Assembly (NCBI GenBank): GCA_021771575.1
Contig: JAETOX010000005.1
Coordinates: 1 to 59,713, forward strand
Length of the DNA: 59,713 nucleotides
Direction of reading: 5' to 3'
Source of the DNA: Bacteroides sp.
Lineage (GTDB): Bacteria > Bacteroidota > Bacteroidia > Bacteroidales > Marinifilaceae
Positions 35,901-43,388 of the stretch are shown piece by piece; position 1 is the stretch's first letter; the number at the start of each line of letters is the position of its first letter. Position numbers and translations under genes: made by a program. The notes under the pieces are model-generated. The model saw only the letters and a program-made list of their open reading frames with translations, did no database searches and had not been told where the DNA came from.

Positions 35901-36270
35901 TGACTAAATTCACGTTTTGTGTTTGGGGAAAAGAACGTTTGGAGATAATGACATGTTCACCGTGGACCTCGTAGTCTAAACAAGTCTCTGCCAATATTTG
36001 CTCCAAAGCTTCTGCCAGATTTTTGTTCTGAATTTCCACATTTATCTGATGTCCTAACACGTTTTCGTAATTAAATACGAATTTCAGATTTGTTTTTTTT
36101 TGCAGAACGTCGAATACTTCTGCCAGATTCTTGTTTTTGAACTTTTCGGTTAATCGCTCATGTTGCGACCATACCTTGGCTTGAAGGCTGGAAAGGCTTA
36201 GGGTGACGACTAAACAAATTAATTTCATTTTTGTCATCATGCCAGGATGTTTTTTACATGAAATTTTCAT
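32935..36270 (-). CDS. SusC/RagA transporter with STN domain (copy 1)
   Basis: An 1111-residue TonB-dependent transducer. The signal peptide (MKLICLVVTLSLSSLQAKVWSQ region) is followed by an STN domain (about 40-112), a carboxypeptidase-regulatory-like domain (about 122-205), the MDEVVITGIYTRKKESFTGS plug entry, a plug with DAASTAIYGSKAANGVVVVET, and a barrel. The N-terminus aligns closely with the SusC at 44828-48157. The STN domain couples it to the FecR encoded 48 bases upstream. Confidence 0.95.
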   Translation of the reverse strand: MKISCKKHPGMMTKMKLICLVVTLSLSSLQAKVWSQHERLTEKFKNKNLAEVFDVLQKKTNLKFVFNYENVLGHQINVEIQNKNLAEALEQILAETCLDYEVHGEHVIISKRSFPQTQNVNLVTVTGQVTDEAKEPLPGVTISIKGSKLGTITDKNGKFTLQLPISDEKQFLVFTFVGMKTQEICFSGQKNIQIVMQENRIDMDEVVITGIYTRKKESFTGSSKTYNNEDLKMIGTQNIIQSLKTLDPAFNILESKEYGSDPNRLPDIEIRGKSSVVGLKEEFGQDPNQPLFILDGFETTLQTIVDLNMDRVASVTILKDAASTAIYGSKAANGVVVVETKAPARGKLRLNYNGSVDISFADLTDYNLMNAEEKLEFERLSGVFESESAALQEQLTGRYNQLLQNVKRGVDSYWMSEPLRLGITHRHNLYIEGGDEQMRYGLGVNYSGIQGVMKSSIRDIMGLSLDLIYRKKGFNFVNKLSIDWNNSDNPIVPFSTYASTNPYYEKKSASSERWLEDWHVENIAGTDFGTVRVENPLFNDVQNSYNKAKGFGIRDNFSIEIRPIDVLSIRGRIGLMKSLSESEVFTSPNSSQFESALPLLKGTYNNSNSDALNYDADFTVTYGQLLGEKHMLNVATGMSISEKKSVSKNFSAQGFPEGNFTKPSFANQYPEGGKPGYSESKSRNANFYLNGGYAYDNRYLLDVNLRSDGTSVFGANKRFSTTWAVGVAWNIHKENFVKNNTNLFNMFKIRASVGNPGNQNFGSYSAITTYYFNNWLLNDFGTGLLISNFGDPDLEWQRTLDKNIGLDLSMFSNRFHINFDYYHKRTDPLIATIKMPSSMGVTSRRANIGIQVDQGFNGSVSYAFLYNPQKGINYTMSFNFRYGKAYYDKIGQNLDQYNKENIAKNMVRYYDGGSPTALWAVRSRGIDPATGKEIFVRKDNVLTYEFSYDDEVEIGETRPTLEGVWGNTLYYKGFSASLQIRYSFGADAFNSTLYNKVENISSGSITSNQDKRALYDRWKKPGDKAKFKSISLFDATPMSSRFVMKENYISIESVRLGYSFDSQWLQRNLRISSLNINAYMNSIARFSTLEDERGLYYPFARNISLSIGLIL

Positions 36271-36318
36271 AAATTTTGTTGTTGATTATTATGTATATTT
36301 ATGGGAAAAATAGTTTGC

Positions 36319-37458
36319 TTATGTATCTTGCCGTTTCTTGATTATCAGCGTTTTTCCTTTTAGTTCTAATTTGATTTGTTTTGTCTTTTCCAAAATGTCG
36401 ATTAATTCCGGTAAAGGGGTATTTCGGCGAAACCACGCTGTAAAATGCAGGTTTTTACAAGTGGGATTTTGATAGAAAATTTCTACATCATACCAACGGG
36501 CCAGTTCACGCATCAATTCTTCCAAGGGGGTCCGTTTAAAACTAAAGCATCCATATCGCCAGGATATGGCATCTTCCGGAATCACCTCGGTGATATTTAT
36601 TTCTTTACCGTTTAAGTAAGCTTGTTGATTAGATTGTAATCGGTATATCCGGTGATCTTTTTCCAACTGAATGCGTCCTTCTGTCAAAGTGGCACTATTG
36701 TTTTCTTCCGGGTAGGCTCGGATATTGAATTGTGTTCCTGTCACTCGAATATCGAATTGTGGGGTATGAACGATGAACGGTTTGGTCGTATCTGTAGTGA
36801 CTTTGAAAAAAGCTTCTCCTTCCAATGTCAGTTCGCGCGTATGGCCTTGGAAGGCTACCGGATAAGTTAGTCGGCTTTCGGAATTTAACCAAACCACCGT
36901 ACCGTCCGATAAGGTTAGTTTGTACTCTCCGCCCCGGGGGATTATCAAGGTGTTGTGGGCTAGTTCTTGAGATACTCCTGAATAGGTATAAGTCAGTGTG
37001 TTAAGGGTATCATAATGAATAAGCGCCCCTTTTTCTTGTGTCGGAAATCGTTTAAAAGAATCGTCTAACGGAATTTGATTACCGTTGGATAAAGTTAGGG
37101 TTACCTGTTTCTTTTCTGTATTCCAAGTAAGCAAGGATGGTGGAGTCTTGGTTGGATTCTTTTGGTAGAAAATAGTTATCATACAGCATACAATGCAGGC
37201 TGCTATTGCATAGCGTAGAATTTGTTTCTGTAATCTGATGGGCTGATTAGCTTTTTTGAAATTTTTCCAGACTTTTTCTAATTCGATTTTTTGGCTTTTC
37301 CCTTGGGCATATATCGCTGCATGCAGGCGCTGAAGTTCTTGGTAACGTTCGGCATGTCCCGCTTGTGCATACCATTCTGCAAATAATGCTTCTTCTTTGG
37401 CATCTTGCAAATGGCCTTCTAATTTGCTCAAGATAATATCTTCTATTGAAGTATCCAT
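36319..37458 (-). CDS. FecR-family anti-sigma factor (copy 1)
   Basis: A 379-residue inner-membrane regulator. The cytoplasmic part (about 1-80) holds the sigma-binding region, one membrane helix lies at about 81-99, the FecR domain has the signature GGEYKLTLSDGTVVWLNSES, and a DUF4974 domain closes the protein. It is highly similar to the FecR at 48258-49286 through the periplasmic half (shared stretch RLTYPVAF, then RELTLEGEAFF). The start codon directly abuts a 20-bp inverted repeat that bounds a 266-bp leader segment. Confidence 0.93.
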   Translation of the reverse strand: MDTSIEDIILSKLEGHLQDAKEEALFAEWYAQAGHAERYQELQRLHAAIYAQGKSQKIELEKVWKNFKKANQPIRLQKQILRYAIAACIVCCMITIFYQKNPTKTPPSLLTWNTEKKQVTLTLSNGNQIPLDDSFKRFPTQEKGALIHYDTLNTLTYTYSGVSQELAHNTLIIPRGGEYKLTLSDGTVVWLNSESRLTYPVAFQGHTRELTLEGEAFFKVTTDTTKPFIVHTPQFDIRVTGTQFNIRAYPEENNSATLTEGRIQLEKDHRIYRLQSNQQAYLNGKEINITEVIPEDAISWRYGCFSFKRTPLEELMRELARWYDVEIFYQNPTCKNLHFTAWFRRNTPLPELIDILEKTKQIKLELKGKTLIIKKRQDT

Positions 37459-37764
37459 AAAAACGTGCGATTATTTTGGTAGCTTTTCACCAAAATAGAA
37501 TTAACAATAGAAGATGAAAATTGAAAATTATTAAAAACGTTCTTTTTTGTTAAAATAATTAAATAAAAAATAAAATAATGAAGTATAAAAACAAAGTATT
37601 GAATAAATATAATATATTGATAATCAATATGTTCAACAAGCTTGTCTCAGCAGATGAATTTCATTGCTAATTATCAATTGTTAATTCTTTTTTTGGCTGG
37701 GAAAATAGATGAAATAAAGAATAATAAAAAGAATAAAATTAGGACAAAATAATCGCACGTTTTT
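37459..37764. repeat. Inverted-repeat-bounded leader segment upstream of fecR, copy 1
   Basis: The left repeat AAAAACGTGCGATTATTTTG (37459-37478) and the right repeat (37745-37764) are perfect 20-bp reverse complements, separated by 266 very AT-rich bases with no gene. The left repeat touches the fecR start codon and the right one lies 13 bases downstream of the putative ECF -10 element. A homologous segment with different but equally symmetric repeats occurs at 49341-49641. I found no TAnnTTTG -7 box on either strand inside it. Candidate functions: invertible segment, looping operator, or structured leader RNA. Confidence 0.7.
37471..37494. promoter_or_regulatory. 24-nt dyad next to fecR, copy 1
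   Basis: ATTTTGGT (37471-37478 extended by one base pair set) and ACCAAAAT form 8-bp arms within a 24-base dyad at the fecR end of the leader segment. The equivalent 24-base dyad in copy 2 has 10-bp arms, ATTTTGTCGG and CCGACAAAAT. The arms differ between copies but keep pairing, which argues for a constrained symmetric site in DNA or RNA. Exact borders are accurate to a base or two. Confidence 0.5.
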
Positions 37765-37777
37765 TTATTTGTTCTAT

Positions 37778-37808
37778 CTAAAAGACAGGTAAGCTTTTCT
37801 AAAGGGTG
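37778..37808 (-). promoter_or_regulatory. Putative ECF sigma promoter, operon copy 1
   Basis: Minus strand: CACCCTT (37802-37808), 15 bases, GTCTTTTAG (37778-37786). The same motif and spacing occur upstream of the other two fecR genes. It lies about 320 bases from the fecR start codon, with the inverted-repeat segment in between, so a transcript from here would contain the whole segment as leader. Confidence 0.55.
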
Positions 37809-37848
37809 GCTGAGGGTAGAAAAATAAATAAATATTTTATAAAAATAT

Positions 37849-37888
37849 AAAAGAGTCCTCTGTACAAAATTCTACAAAGGGCTCTTTT
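37849..37888 (-). terminator. Terminator of operon copy 2
   Basis: An imperfect hairpin with 17-base arms (one wobble, one internal mismatch). Its right arm (37872-37888) is identical to that of the terminator at 27917-27956. On the minus strand it follows the thioredoxin stop codon by 25 bases and runs into T-rich sequence. It lies only 40 bases from the promoter of copy 1, marking the junction of the two tandem operons. Confidence 0.75.
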
Positions 37889-37913
37889 GAGTAGATAGTT
37901 TTTTCGGTAACTT

Positions 37914-39092
37914 TTATTTTCTTTTATTACTTGGTTTCTGTTTTAGCGATGGATGCCTCATGTCGTATTTTTCTTTCCCATAGGTCGGTTTTTCATAGAT
38001 ATAGGCTGGAATTTGCTTGCCTTCTTGATGGGCTCTTTCAATCAGGTATTCCAAAGCTGTTGCATAATAATAATGGGGCAGGGCTTCATCGCGGTCGTAC
38101 ATGTTGTAGGCAACATACCGGGTATATTTTACTTTTTTTGCCAATTGCTCAAAAGTCAGTTCGTTATCTTTATAATCCGGATTGACCCGGGTATGAAATG
38201 ACAATAATTTGATGAATTTAGACTGATCGATTTTCGGATCTTGTGTGAGTCGATCCACCAATGTCCAAGCCTCGTCGTATTTATCCTGCCGGAACAGGGA
38301 AGTGAGTTCGGCTGTTTGAAGGTTATAATATTTTCCGTCGAAATCGTGCAGCGATTCGATAAATTTGATCGGTGCATAAGTTGTTGCCTCGGCGAGCTTC
38401 TGGTCGACAGCTTCTTGACCGAATAGCCCGACGAATTCATCATAGCGATTGGATACTTCTTTCACATAAGGATTATTGTATCCTTCGATGCATTCCATGT
38501 ATACCTTCCAGATTTTCGGGTCAGTCAGTTTGGCTCCCATAGCGATCAGTTTGTCGAAATCTTTCTGAACGTTGTGGTTTCCTGAAATCTTTTGCCGGAG
38601 GATATAATTGGCTAGAAAATTGGTGTCATACTTTCCGGTGTTGTACTTCTCGGATAGATACACCGAACTGAGCTTCGGATTTAAAGCTCCTTCTGCATCG
38701 GCGATGAAATCGGTTGCTGGTTTGTTACCTCCGCTACGGTGGATCAGCTTTTGTGTGTTCGGATCGACAAAAATATAAGTCGGATAAGAATGTACCTTAT
38801 AGCGTTTGGCCAATTCCCGGCCTTCTCCTTTCTCAGCATCGATCTTCAGGCAAACAAAATTTTTGTTATATAGTTCGCCTACTTCAGGCAATGGAAACAC
38901 CGTTAAAGTCATGTTTAGACAAGGACCGCACCATTCAGTAAAGAAATCGATGAAAATTTTCTTTTTCTCTTTTTTAGCCAAGGCTACAGCCTCATCCCAA
39001 CTTCCATGAAAAAAGCGGATTCCGCTTTCCTGCGCGGTGGCAGGAAGCAGAATCGCTATGAGTAATAAACAGAATACCAGTTTTTTTGTCAT
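37914..39092 (-). CDS. Periplasmic thioredoxin-domain protein
   Basis: A 392-residue exported protein (signal peptide about 1-20, cleavage near ATAQ). An N-terminal thioredoxin domain has active site FFTEWCGPCLNM (CGPC at 55-58) and the strand KRYKVHSYPTYIFVDP that holds the cis-Pro. A helical region of about 230 residues follows, similar in layout to the middle part of the double-thioredoxin protein at 8838-10310. It is last in operon copy 2, 2 bases after the esterase gene. Probably a periplasmic disulfide reductase with a dedicated partner. Confidence 0.92.
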   Translation of the reverse strand: MTKKLVFCLLLIAILLPATAQESGIRFFHGSWDEAVALAKKEKKKIFIDFFTEWCGPCLNMTLTVFPLPEVGELYNKNFVCLKIDAEKGEGRELAKRYKVHSYPTYIFVDPNTQKLIHRSGGNKPATDFIADAEGALNPKLSSVYLSEKYNTGKYDTNFLANYILRQKISGNHNVQKDFDKLIAMGAKLTDPKIWKVYMECIEGYNNPYVKEVSNRYDEFVGLFGQEAVDQKLAEATTYAPIKFIESLHDFDGKYYNLQTAELTSLFRQDKYDEAWTLVDRLTQDPKIDQSKFIKLLSFHTRVNPDYKDNELTFEQLAKKVKYTRYVAYNMYDRDEALPHYYYATALEYLIERAHQEGKQIPAYIYEKPTYGKEKYDMRHPSLKQKPSNKRK

Positions 39093-39094
39093 AT

Positions 39095-40900
39095 TTATTT
39101 TAATGTTACTTTTTTTATTAGAATTGCTGGGTCAGCATAAGTGTTTTTTTCCATAACGATCTTGCCGGTACTGAAGTTAAATTCATAGTACGATTTCACT
39201 CCATTTTCCTGCGTTATCGTAGAGGACAGGCAATAGGAGGTTGGTAGGGCGGAGCCGCCTAGCTCTGTTAATCCTGCATTTACTTTGGCTTTATTCTTAT
39301 GAATCTCTGTAATTTCGTTAATTGCCGGTAAATACCAACCGCTTACCCCTTTATAAGAATACTCTGCAGCCCAAATCATAGCGCAGTTCCTGGCAGTAGA
39401 GCCCAAGCCGGCTTTTTGATTCTCTTCAGCGTACCGGGCTGTATTGACAGCTCCGTCATTTAAATCAGGTGTGGTGAAATCCCCGTTAAAGACGCCGCTT
39501 TTTTTGCCTGTACTACCCTCGAGGCCGATTACTTTGGCTTCTTGGATGTTGTCCGGATTCACCCAGCAAACGACGCCGACTGCTTCGAATCGGTCATTAT
39601 AGTAAATGTCGCCTACTTCGAAATAGGTTTTCGGTGGATTCAGGAAATAATCGATTTCGCAACTTGCTGTTTGTTCGTTTTTAGTTACGGAAAAGGTGAG
39701 CGTTCCCTGACGGTCGATGGCTCCGTAATAATCGCGTGGAGCAACAAGTGTGATGCTTGTGCTTTCGATTTTGCTCCGTGTTTCGGGCTTAATCGTCCAG
39801 CCCCGTGGAAAATCGGGCAATTCCAGTGTGGCTCCTTCCGTGTAATTGATCTTTATCTCGAACGATTCTCCGCAACGGGCATCCATTTTTTTGTAGTTCG
39901 TACTGATAAATAAATTCTCTTCCGACAAATCCATTGGGTGGGTCTCGAAAAAATCCCATAGATCGTCGATACACTCCGTTAAGTTTACATTGTGTCCGAT
40001 CCCTGCCAGAGAGTATATTTCATAATCGGCCCTTCCGCCGCGCCAGTAACGAATCGTTACATCGGCATAATCTTCGTAAACTGTCGTCTCCGTTTGCATA
40101 TCCGTAATAAAATATCCGCCGATCTTTTCCGCCCAATCGGTCATATTAGCCAATACTGCGCTATGTACGACATTTTCGTCCTTTTCTCCTGCAAACACCC
40201 GCACGGGTACTGCGCGTTCCGGCATCATCGTCTCATATTGCAAAGACATTTGTCCAGCACGGGGAGCGATAGCGGCGAATATTTCCGACCGTTCGAAAGC
40301 CAGTACGAAGGAAAATATAGCTCCACTGGAATGACCAGTTGAATAAATACGGTTACGATCCACGTAAGGTTCGTTATCTTCCGTGAAATATTTAACCAAC
40401 GCATCTACAAACGGGAAATGATTTTCGTTATCCATCCAATTTACTGTACCTGAACTGTCGGATTGGAAAATAGGTAACGCTCCTGGATAACAAATGATGC
40501 AATTGTTCTCTGTTGCCAATTGGTTTAACGGATTCGATTCAGTGATACCCAGCATCGGATTGGCCGGTTCTTCTCCAGACTCGAATGTATAGCTACCATG
40601 AAAATCAAAAATGAGGGAGATCGGTTTAGCAGGATTGATCGTCACCGGCATATAATATTTGAATTCACGTACGGTGGAATCCGGATGATTCGGTTGCAAT
40701 ACTTTCATTTTCACCAAGTGCAATCCGGGCATCAGCTCCCCTTCCGATAATACGGAATCCGTATTCGTAGTATCCACATTGAAATTGTTCTCTATCTTGA
40801 CATTTTCTTTCTCCTGTGGCAGATAGGCGCTCGTATCGTCTACACATGCCATGACAGACAAGAAAGCAATCAATAGAAATAAGCTCCAGTATTTTTTCAT
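39095..40900 (-). CDS. Esterase-like alpha/beta hydrolase lipoprotein with C-terminal DUF1566-like domain
   Basis: A 601-residue lipoprotein (signal peptide ending MAC, Cys19). The N-terminal half is an alpha/beta hydrolase of the PHB-depolymerase/feruloyl-esterase (LpqC, CE1-like) group: oxyanion region DFHGS (99-103), nucleophile motif GHSSG (189-193, Ser191), and catalytic His303 in AGIGHNVN. An Ig/BACON-like stretch (about 332-420) follows. The C-terminal part (about 425-600) contains VSGWYLPAINEITEIHKNK and YCLSSTI, resembling DUF1566 C-type-lectin-like domains. It may de-esterify a glycan or other ligand at the surface. It has no counterpart in operon copy 1. Confidence 0.85.
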   Translation of the reverse strand: MKKYWSLFLLIAFLSVMACVDDTSAYLPQEKENVKIENNFNVDTTNTDSVLSEGELMPGLHLVKMKVLQPNHPDSTVREFKYYMPVTINPAKPISLIFDFHGSYTFESGEEPANPMLGITESNPLNQLATENNCIICYPGALPIFQSDSSGTVNWMDNENHFPFVDALVKYFTEDNEPYVDRNRIYSTGHSSGAIFSFVLAFERSEIFAAIAPRAGQMSLQYETMMPERAVPVRVFAGEKDENVVHSAVLANMTDWAEKIGGYFITDMQTETTVYEDYADVTIRYWRGGRADYEIYSLAGIGHNVNLTECIDDLWDFFETHPMDLSEENLFISTNYKKMDARCGESFEIKINYTEGATLELPDFPRGWTIKPETRSKIESTSITLVAPRDYYGAIDRQGTLTFSVTKNEQTASCEIDYFLNPPKTYFEVGDIYYNDRFEAVGVVCWVNPDNIQEAKVIGLEGSTGKKSGVFNGDFTTPDLNDGAVNTARYAEENQKAGLGSTARNCAMIWAAEYSYKGVSGWYLPAINEITEIHKNKAKVNAGLTELGGSALPTSYCLSSTITQENGVKSYYEFNFSTGKIVMEKNTYADPAILIKKVTLK

Positions 40901-40913
40901 AATCTTAAAATCT

Positions 40914-42593
40914 TTAAATGTTGTCTCTTAAAGTCACACCGTCTTGCTCCATGCCGTTGCGCCAATAGGTCTGGTATTTGATCTCTACATCTACCGGAAC
41001 ACCTGCCACGCCTTTCGCCGACTTGGCTTCGTTGTATTTGAACTGTCTGCCCGATACGTCCAGGTCGAAGTATAATATATCACCTTTGGGTTCATCGCCC
41101 ATAGCTTCAGTGTCGGTTCCGTAACGGGATACGCCCAGTAACAGCGTTTTCTCGCTTCGTGAAACGCAGATATCGGTGATAACGGCTTCGGCGTCATAGC
41201 CGTACTGGGCCAAGTCGAACTGTTTATGAGCCTTTCCCGGTACTATATTGCTGAACATATCGCCGATGGTGTAACAATAAAAAGCATTTCCAACCGTAAA
41301 ATACAAATGATCGACATAAGTGGCTACATAGAATTTAGACGAGGCATTGATAATACCTCCGTTCACTTCTTTTACCAAGTGTTTGGTGCGGATCTTTCCG
41401 CCGATACTTTCGGGATCCTGTCCCGTTTCCAGCATAACCAGACGGGTTTCGTCGCCTTTGTTCAATATGGCCAGGCTGCGGTTGTTCGGAGACAGGTTCG
41501 TTGCACTTCCCCACAGTAATTCATATCCTGTGTATACCGGAACATCCTTTGCCACCGGACGCATGTGGCCTCCATCATAAAAAGTGAATTTCCCGTTTAC
41601 TTTGTCGAACATGATAAAATCTCCTAATTTTCGTCCCATATCTCCCAGATGGCCCAATTCGGCATCCGCCATATCGTCCCAGAAACCGAAGGGGCAGAGG
41701 TAGCCTTTTTCGTAATAACTTTTGATGTTGGAAGTGAAAGTTCCTCTGGCACTGCTATTCGTCGCTGTAGATACGGTGTAAAGAGTGCCCCCTGATATTT
41801 CGAAGAATTTTTCACTTTGCTGAAACCCCTGACCATAAGGATTTGTGCGCCAGAAGTCGATACCTGTCCTCATGAATTGGGTTTTGTAGTTCGATACGTC
41901 GTCTTCCTTGGGGGGATAAGTGGCGATACCCAGATAAGCTTGTCCTGTTAAAAAGGGTTCCACCGTGTCCTGTACTAGGGTGCTTTTGTCGAAAAGAGAA
42001 AGCTGATCGTCGCACAACACCATCAGACGGCCTGCACGGCAAGTAACGGGAGAACTCTGGTTGGTTTCCACATAACAAGGCAATACTTGTTGAGGATGAA
42101 TCCCTAATAACCGGTCGAAACGATCCCGGTAATAGTTTACAACCCAGTTAGCCGGCTTGTCCAAACGCAGGTATGACATTTCTGCCCGGCCTTGATATTT
42201 ACTGAGCACCAGGATCAGATCACCGGCTGTCGATGAACTGACGTTCAAACGGAAGGAAGTGTATTGCTGTATACCCGTTTCTTTGTCGGTTACGATAAAA
42301 CGGCATTTCTTTTCCCCTGTTGTTAGGTCGATCAATAAATGCAAATCATGTGTTTCCGCCAAAATACTGCCGCCGATTTCCCATTTATAGGTAAAACGCG
42401 AAGTATCGCTGTATTGGGTTCCCGTCAAATGGGGGTAAATGTGTAAACTGTCGTCTACATCACGGGCATACATACTCTCAATGCCTTCGACTTCCAGTTC
42501 GTTGATATCCCGGTAGTCATAATTACCAAGGTCGTCATAACAGGCTGCCAAACAAATGATGGCCAATACATATAATAAATAGAATCTTTTCAT
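40914..42593 (-). CDS. PKD-like family lipoprotein (copy 2)
   Basis: A 559-residue lipoprotein, mature start CYDDLGNYDYRDIN, nearly the same as in the copy 1 protein. The PKD-like Ig domain (about 18-125) precedes a C-terminal beta-rich region. It occupies the same place between DUF4843 and the accessory enzymes. Probable surface-exposed ligand-binding accessory; the ligand is unknown. Confidence 0.82.
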   Translation of the reverse strand: MKRFYLLYVLAIICLAACYDDLGNYDYRDINELEVEGIESMYARDVDDSLHIYPHLTGTQYSDTSRFTYKWEIGGSILAETHDLHLLIDLTTGEKKCRFIVTDKETGIQQYTSFRLNVSSSTAGDLILVLSKYQGRAEMSYLRLDKPANWVVNYYRDRFDRLLGIHPQQVLPCYVETNQSSPVTCRAGRLMVLCDDQLSLFDKSTLVQDTVEPFLTGQAYLGIATYPPKEDDVSNYKTQFMRTGIDFWRTNPYGQGFQQSEKFFEISGGTLYTVSTATNSSARGTFTSNIKSYYEKGYLCPFGFWDDMADAELGHLGDMGRKLGDFIMFDKVNGKFTFYDGGHMRPVAKDVPVYTGYELLWGSATNLSPNNRSLAILNKGDETRLVMLETGQDPESIGGKIRTKHLVKEVNGGIINASSKFYVATYVDHLYFTVGNAFYCYTIGDMFSNIVPGKAHKQFDLAQYGYDAEAVITDICVSRSEKTLLLGVSRYGTDTEAMGDEPKGDILYFDLDVSGRQFKYNEAKSAKGVAGVPVDVEIKYQTYWRNGMEQDGVTLRDNI

Positions 42594-42612
42594 ACTTTAA
42601 TCGTCTTACTCG

Positions 42613-43368
42613 TTATTCAATAGGTTCCAAACCGCTCAGAGTCACCCGCATTCCGGTTTTTGCGTCGATGATTACATTCCGGTACAAATACCAGTACAAA
42701 CTGTTGGAATGAGATTTAATTTCCGTGCTGTTGCGGTCGTAAGGAATACTGCCGTAAGTGTTCAGTTTCGGGTCTAGTCCGATCAGGAATTTCCATTTTT
42801 CTGGATGAAAAAAGCCGAATGTGCCACTGAGTTCCTTCTGCCACCAGGTGGGCTCGGACATGTAATTATTCAATAAAATCTTCTTTCGTAAACCGCCTTT
42901 CAATCCCAGATCGAAATCCGCATTGGGTTCTACTTTTAGGTCCAGGCGAATGTTTTCGGGAGAGGTATAATCATTGGGAAGAAATTCGCGGAAAATCAAA
43001 ATTCGCAACGTATCCGTCAGTTTGTTAGGGCGGAAAGTTTGTTCGCGTTCAATTGCTGCATAATGTGTGCCGGCAACGGCATTCGTTGAATCTGCATCGA
43101 TACGGATACAGTAAATACGGGCCTGATCGGAACCGAAGCCTGTATATTCCATCACCAGTTTCAGGGTGTCCACCAAGACACTGTCCGGCGTCAAACCGAA
43201 AGAGTAAACGATAGAATCGATATAATGACGGTTACCGTTCCAGTCCACCGTATAATGTTGAAACTGTATCCGGTCTTTGCCTTCGTAAGGATAATCGATA
43301 TCCTGATTACAACCTGTCACCACATAGGCTAGGCAACAGAAAAGAAAACCATATAATCTTCTGTTCAT
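42613..43368 (-). CDS. DUF4843 domain-containing lipoprotein (copy 2)
   Basis: A 251-residue lipoprotein (lipobox TGC) starting CNQDIDYPYEGKDRIQFQHY. The middle strands (LVMEYTGFGSDQARIYCIRIDADSTNAVAGTHY) and the C-terminal WWQKELSGTFGFFHPEKWKFL follow the DUF4843 pattern and match the layout of the copy 1 protein. The two have diverged substantially, suggesting different ligands. Confidence 0.86.
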   Translation of the reverse strand: MNRRLYGFLFCCLAYVVTGCNQDIDYPYEGKDRIQFQHYTVDWNGNRHYIDSIVYSFGLTPDSVLVDTLKLVMEYTGFGSDQARIYCIRIDADSTNAVAGTHYAAIEREQTFRPNKLTDTLRILIFREFLPNDYTSPENIRLDLKVEPNADFDLGLKGGLRKKILLNNYMSEPTWWQKELSGTFGFFHPEKWKFLIGLDPKLNTYGSIPYDRNSTEIKSHSNSLYWYLYRNVIIDAKTGMRVTLSGLEPIE

Positions 43369-43388
43369 TTTATTCCAATTTTAATTGT

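Noticed and set aside
37459-37764. Classical invertible promoter with TTTG / TAnnTTTG boxes inside the repeats
   Set aside because: I scanned both strands of this segment and of 49341-49641 and found only off-spacing partial matches (TACTTTG, TATTTTG). The inversion idea stays open, but a canonical internal promoter is not supported.
37459-37913. Small genes or an RNA gene in the gap between the duplicated operons
   Set aside because: The gap is filled by the inverted-repeat segment, the CACCCTT motif and a terminator; no start codon with a convincing frame and no tRNA-like or rRNA-like structure was seen.
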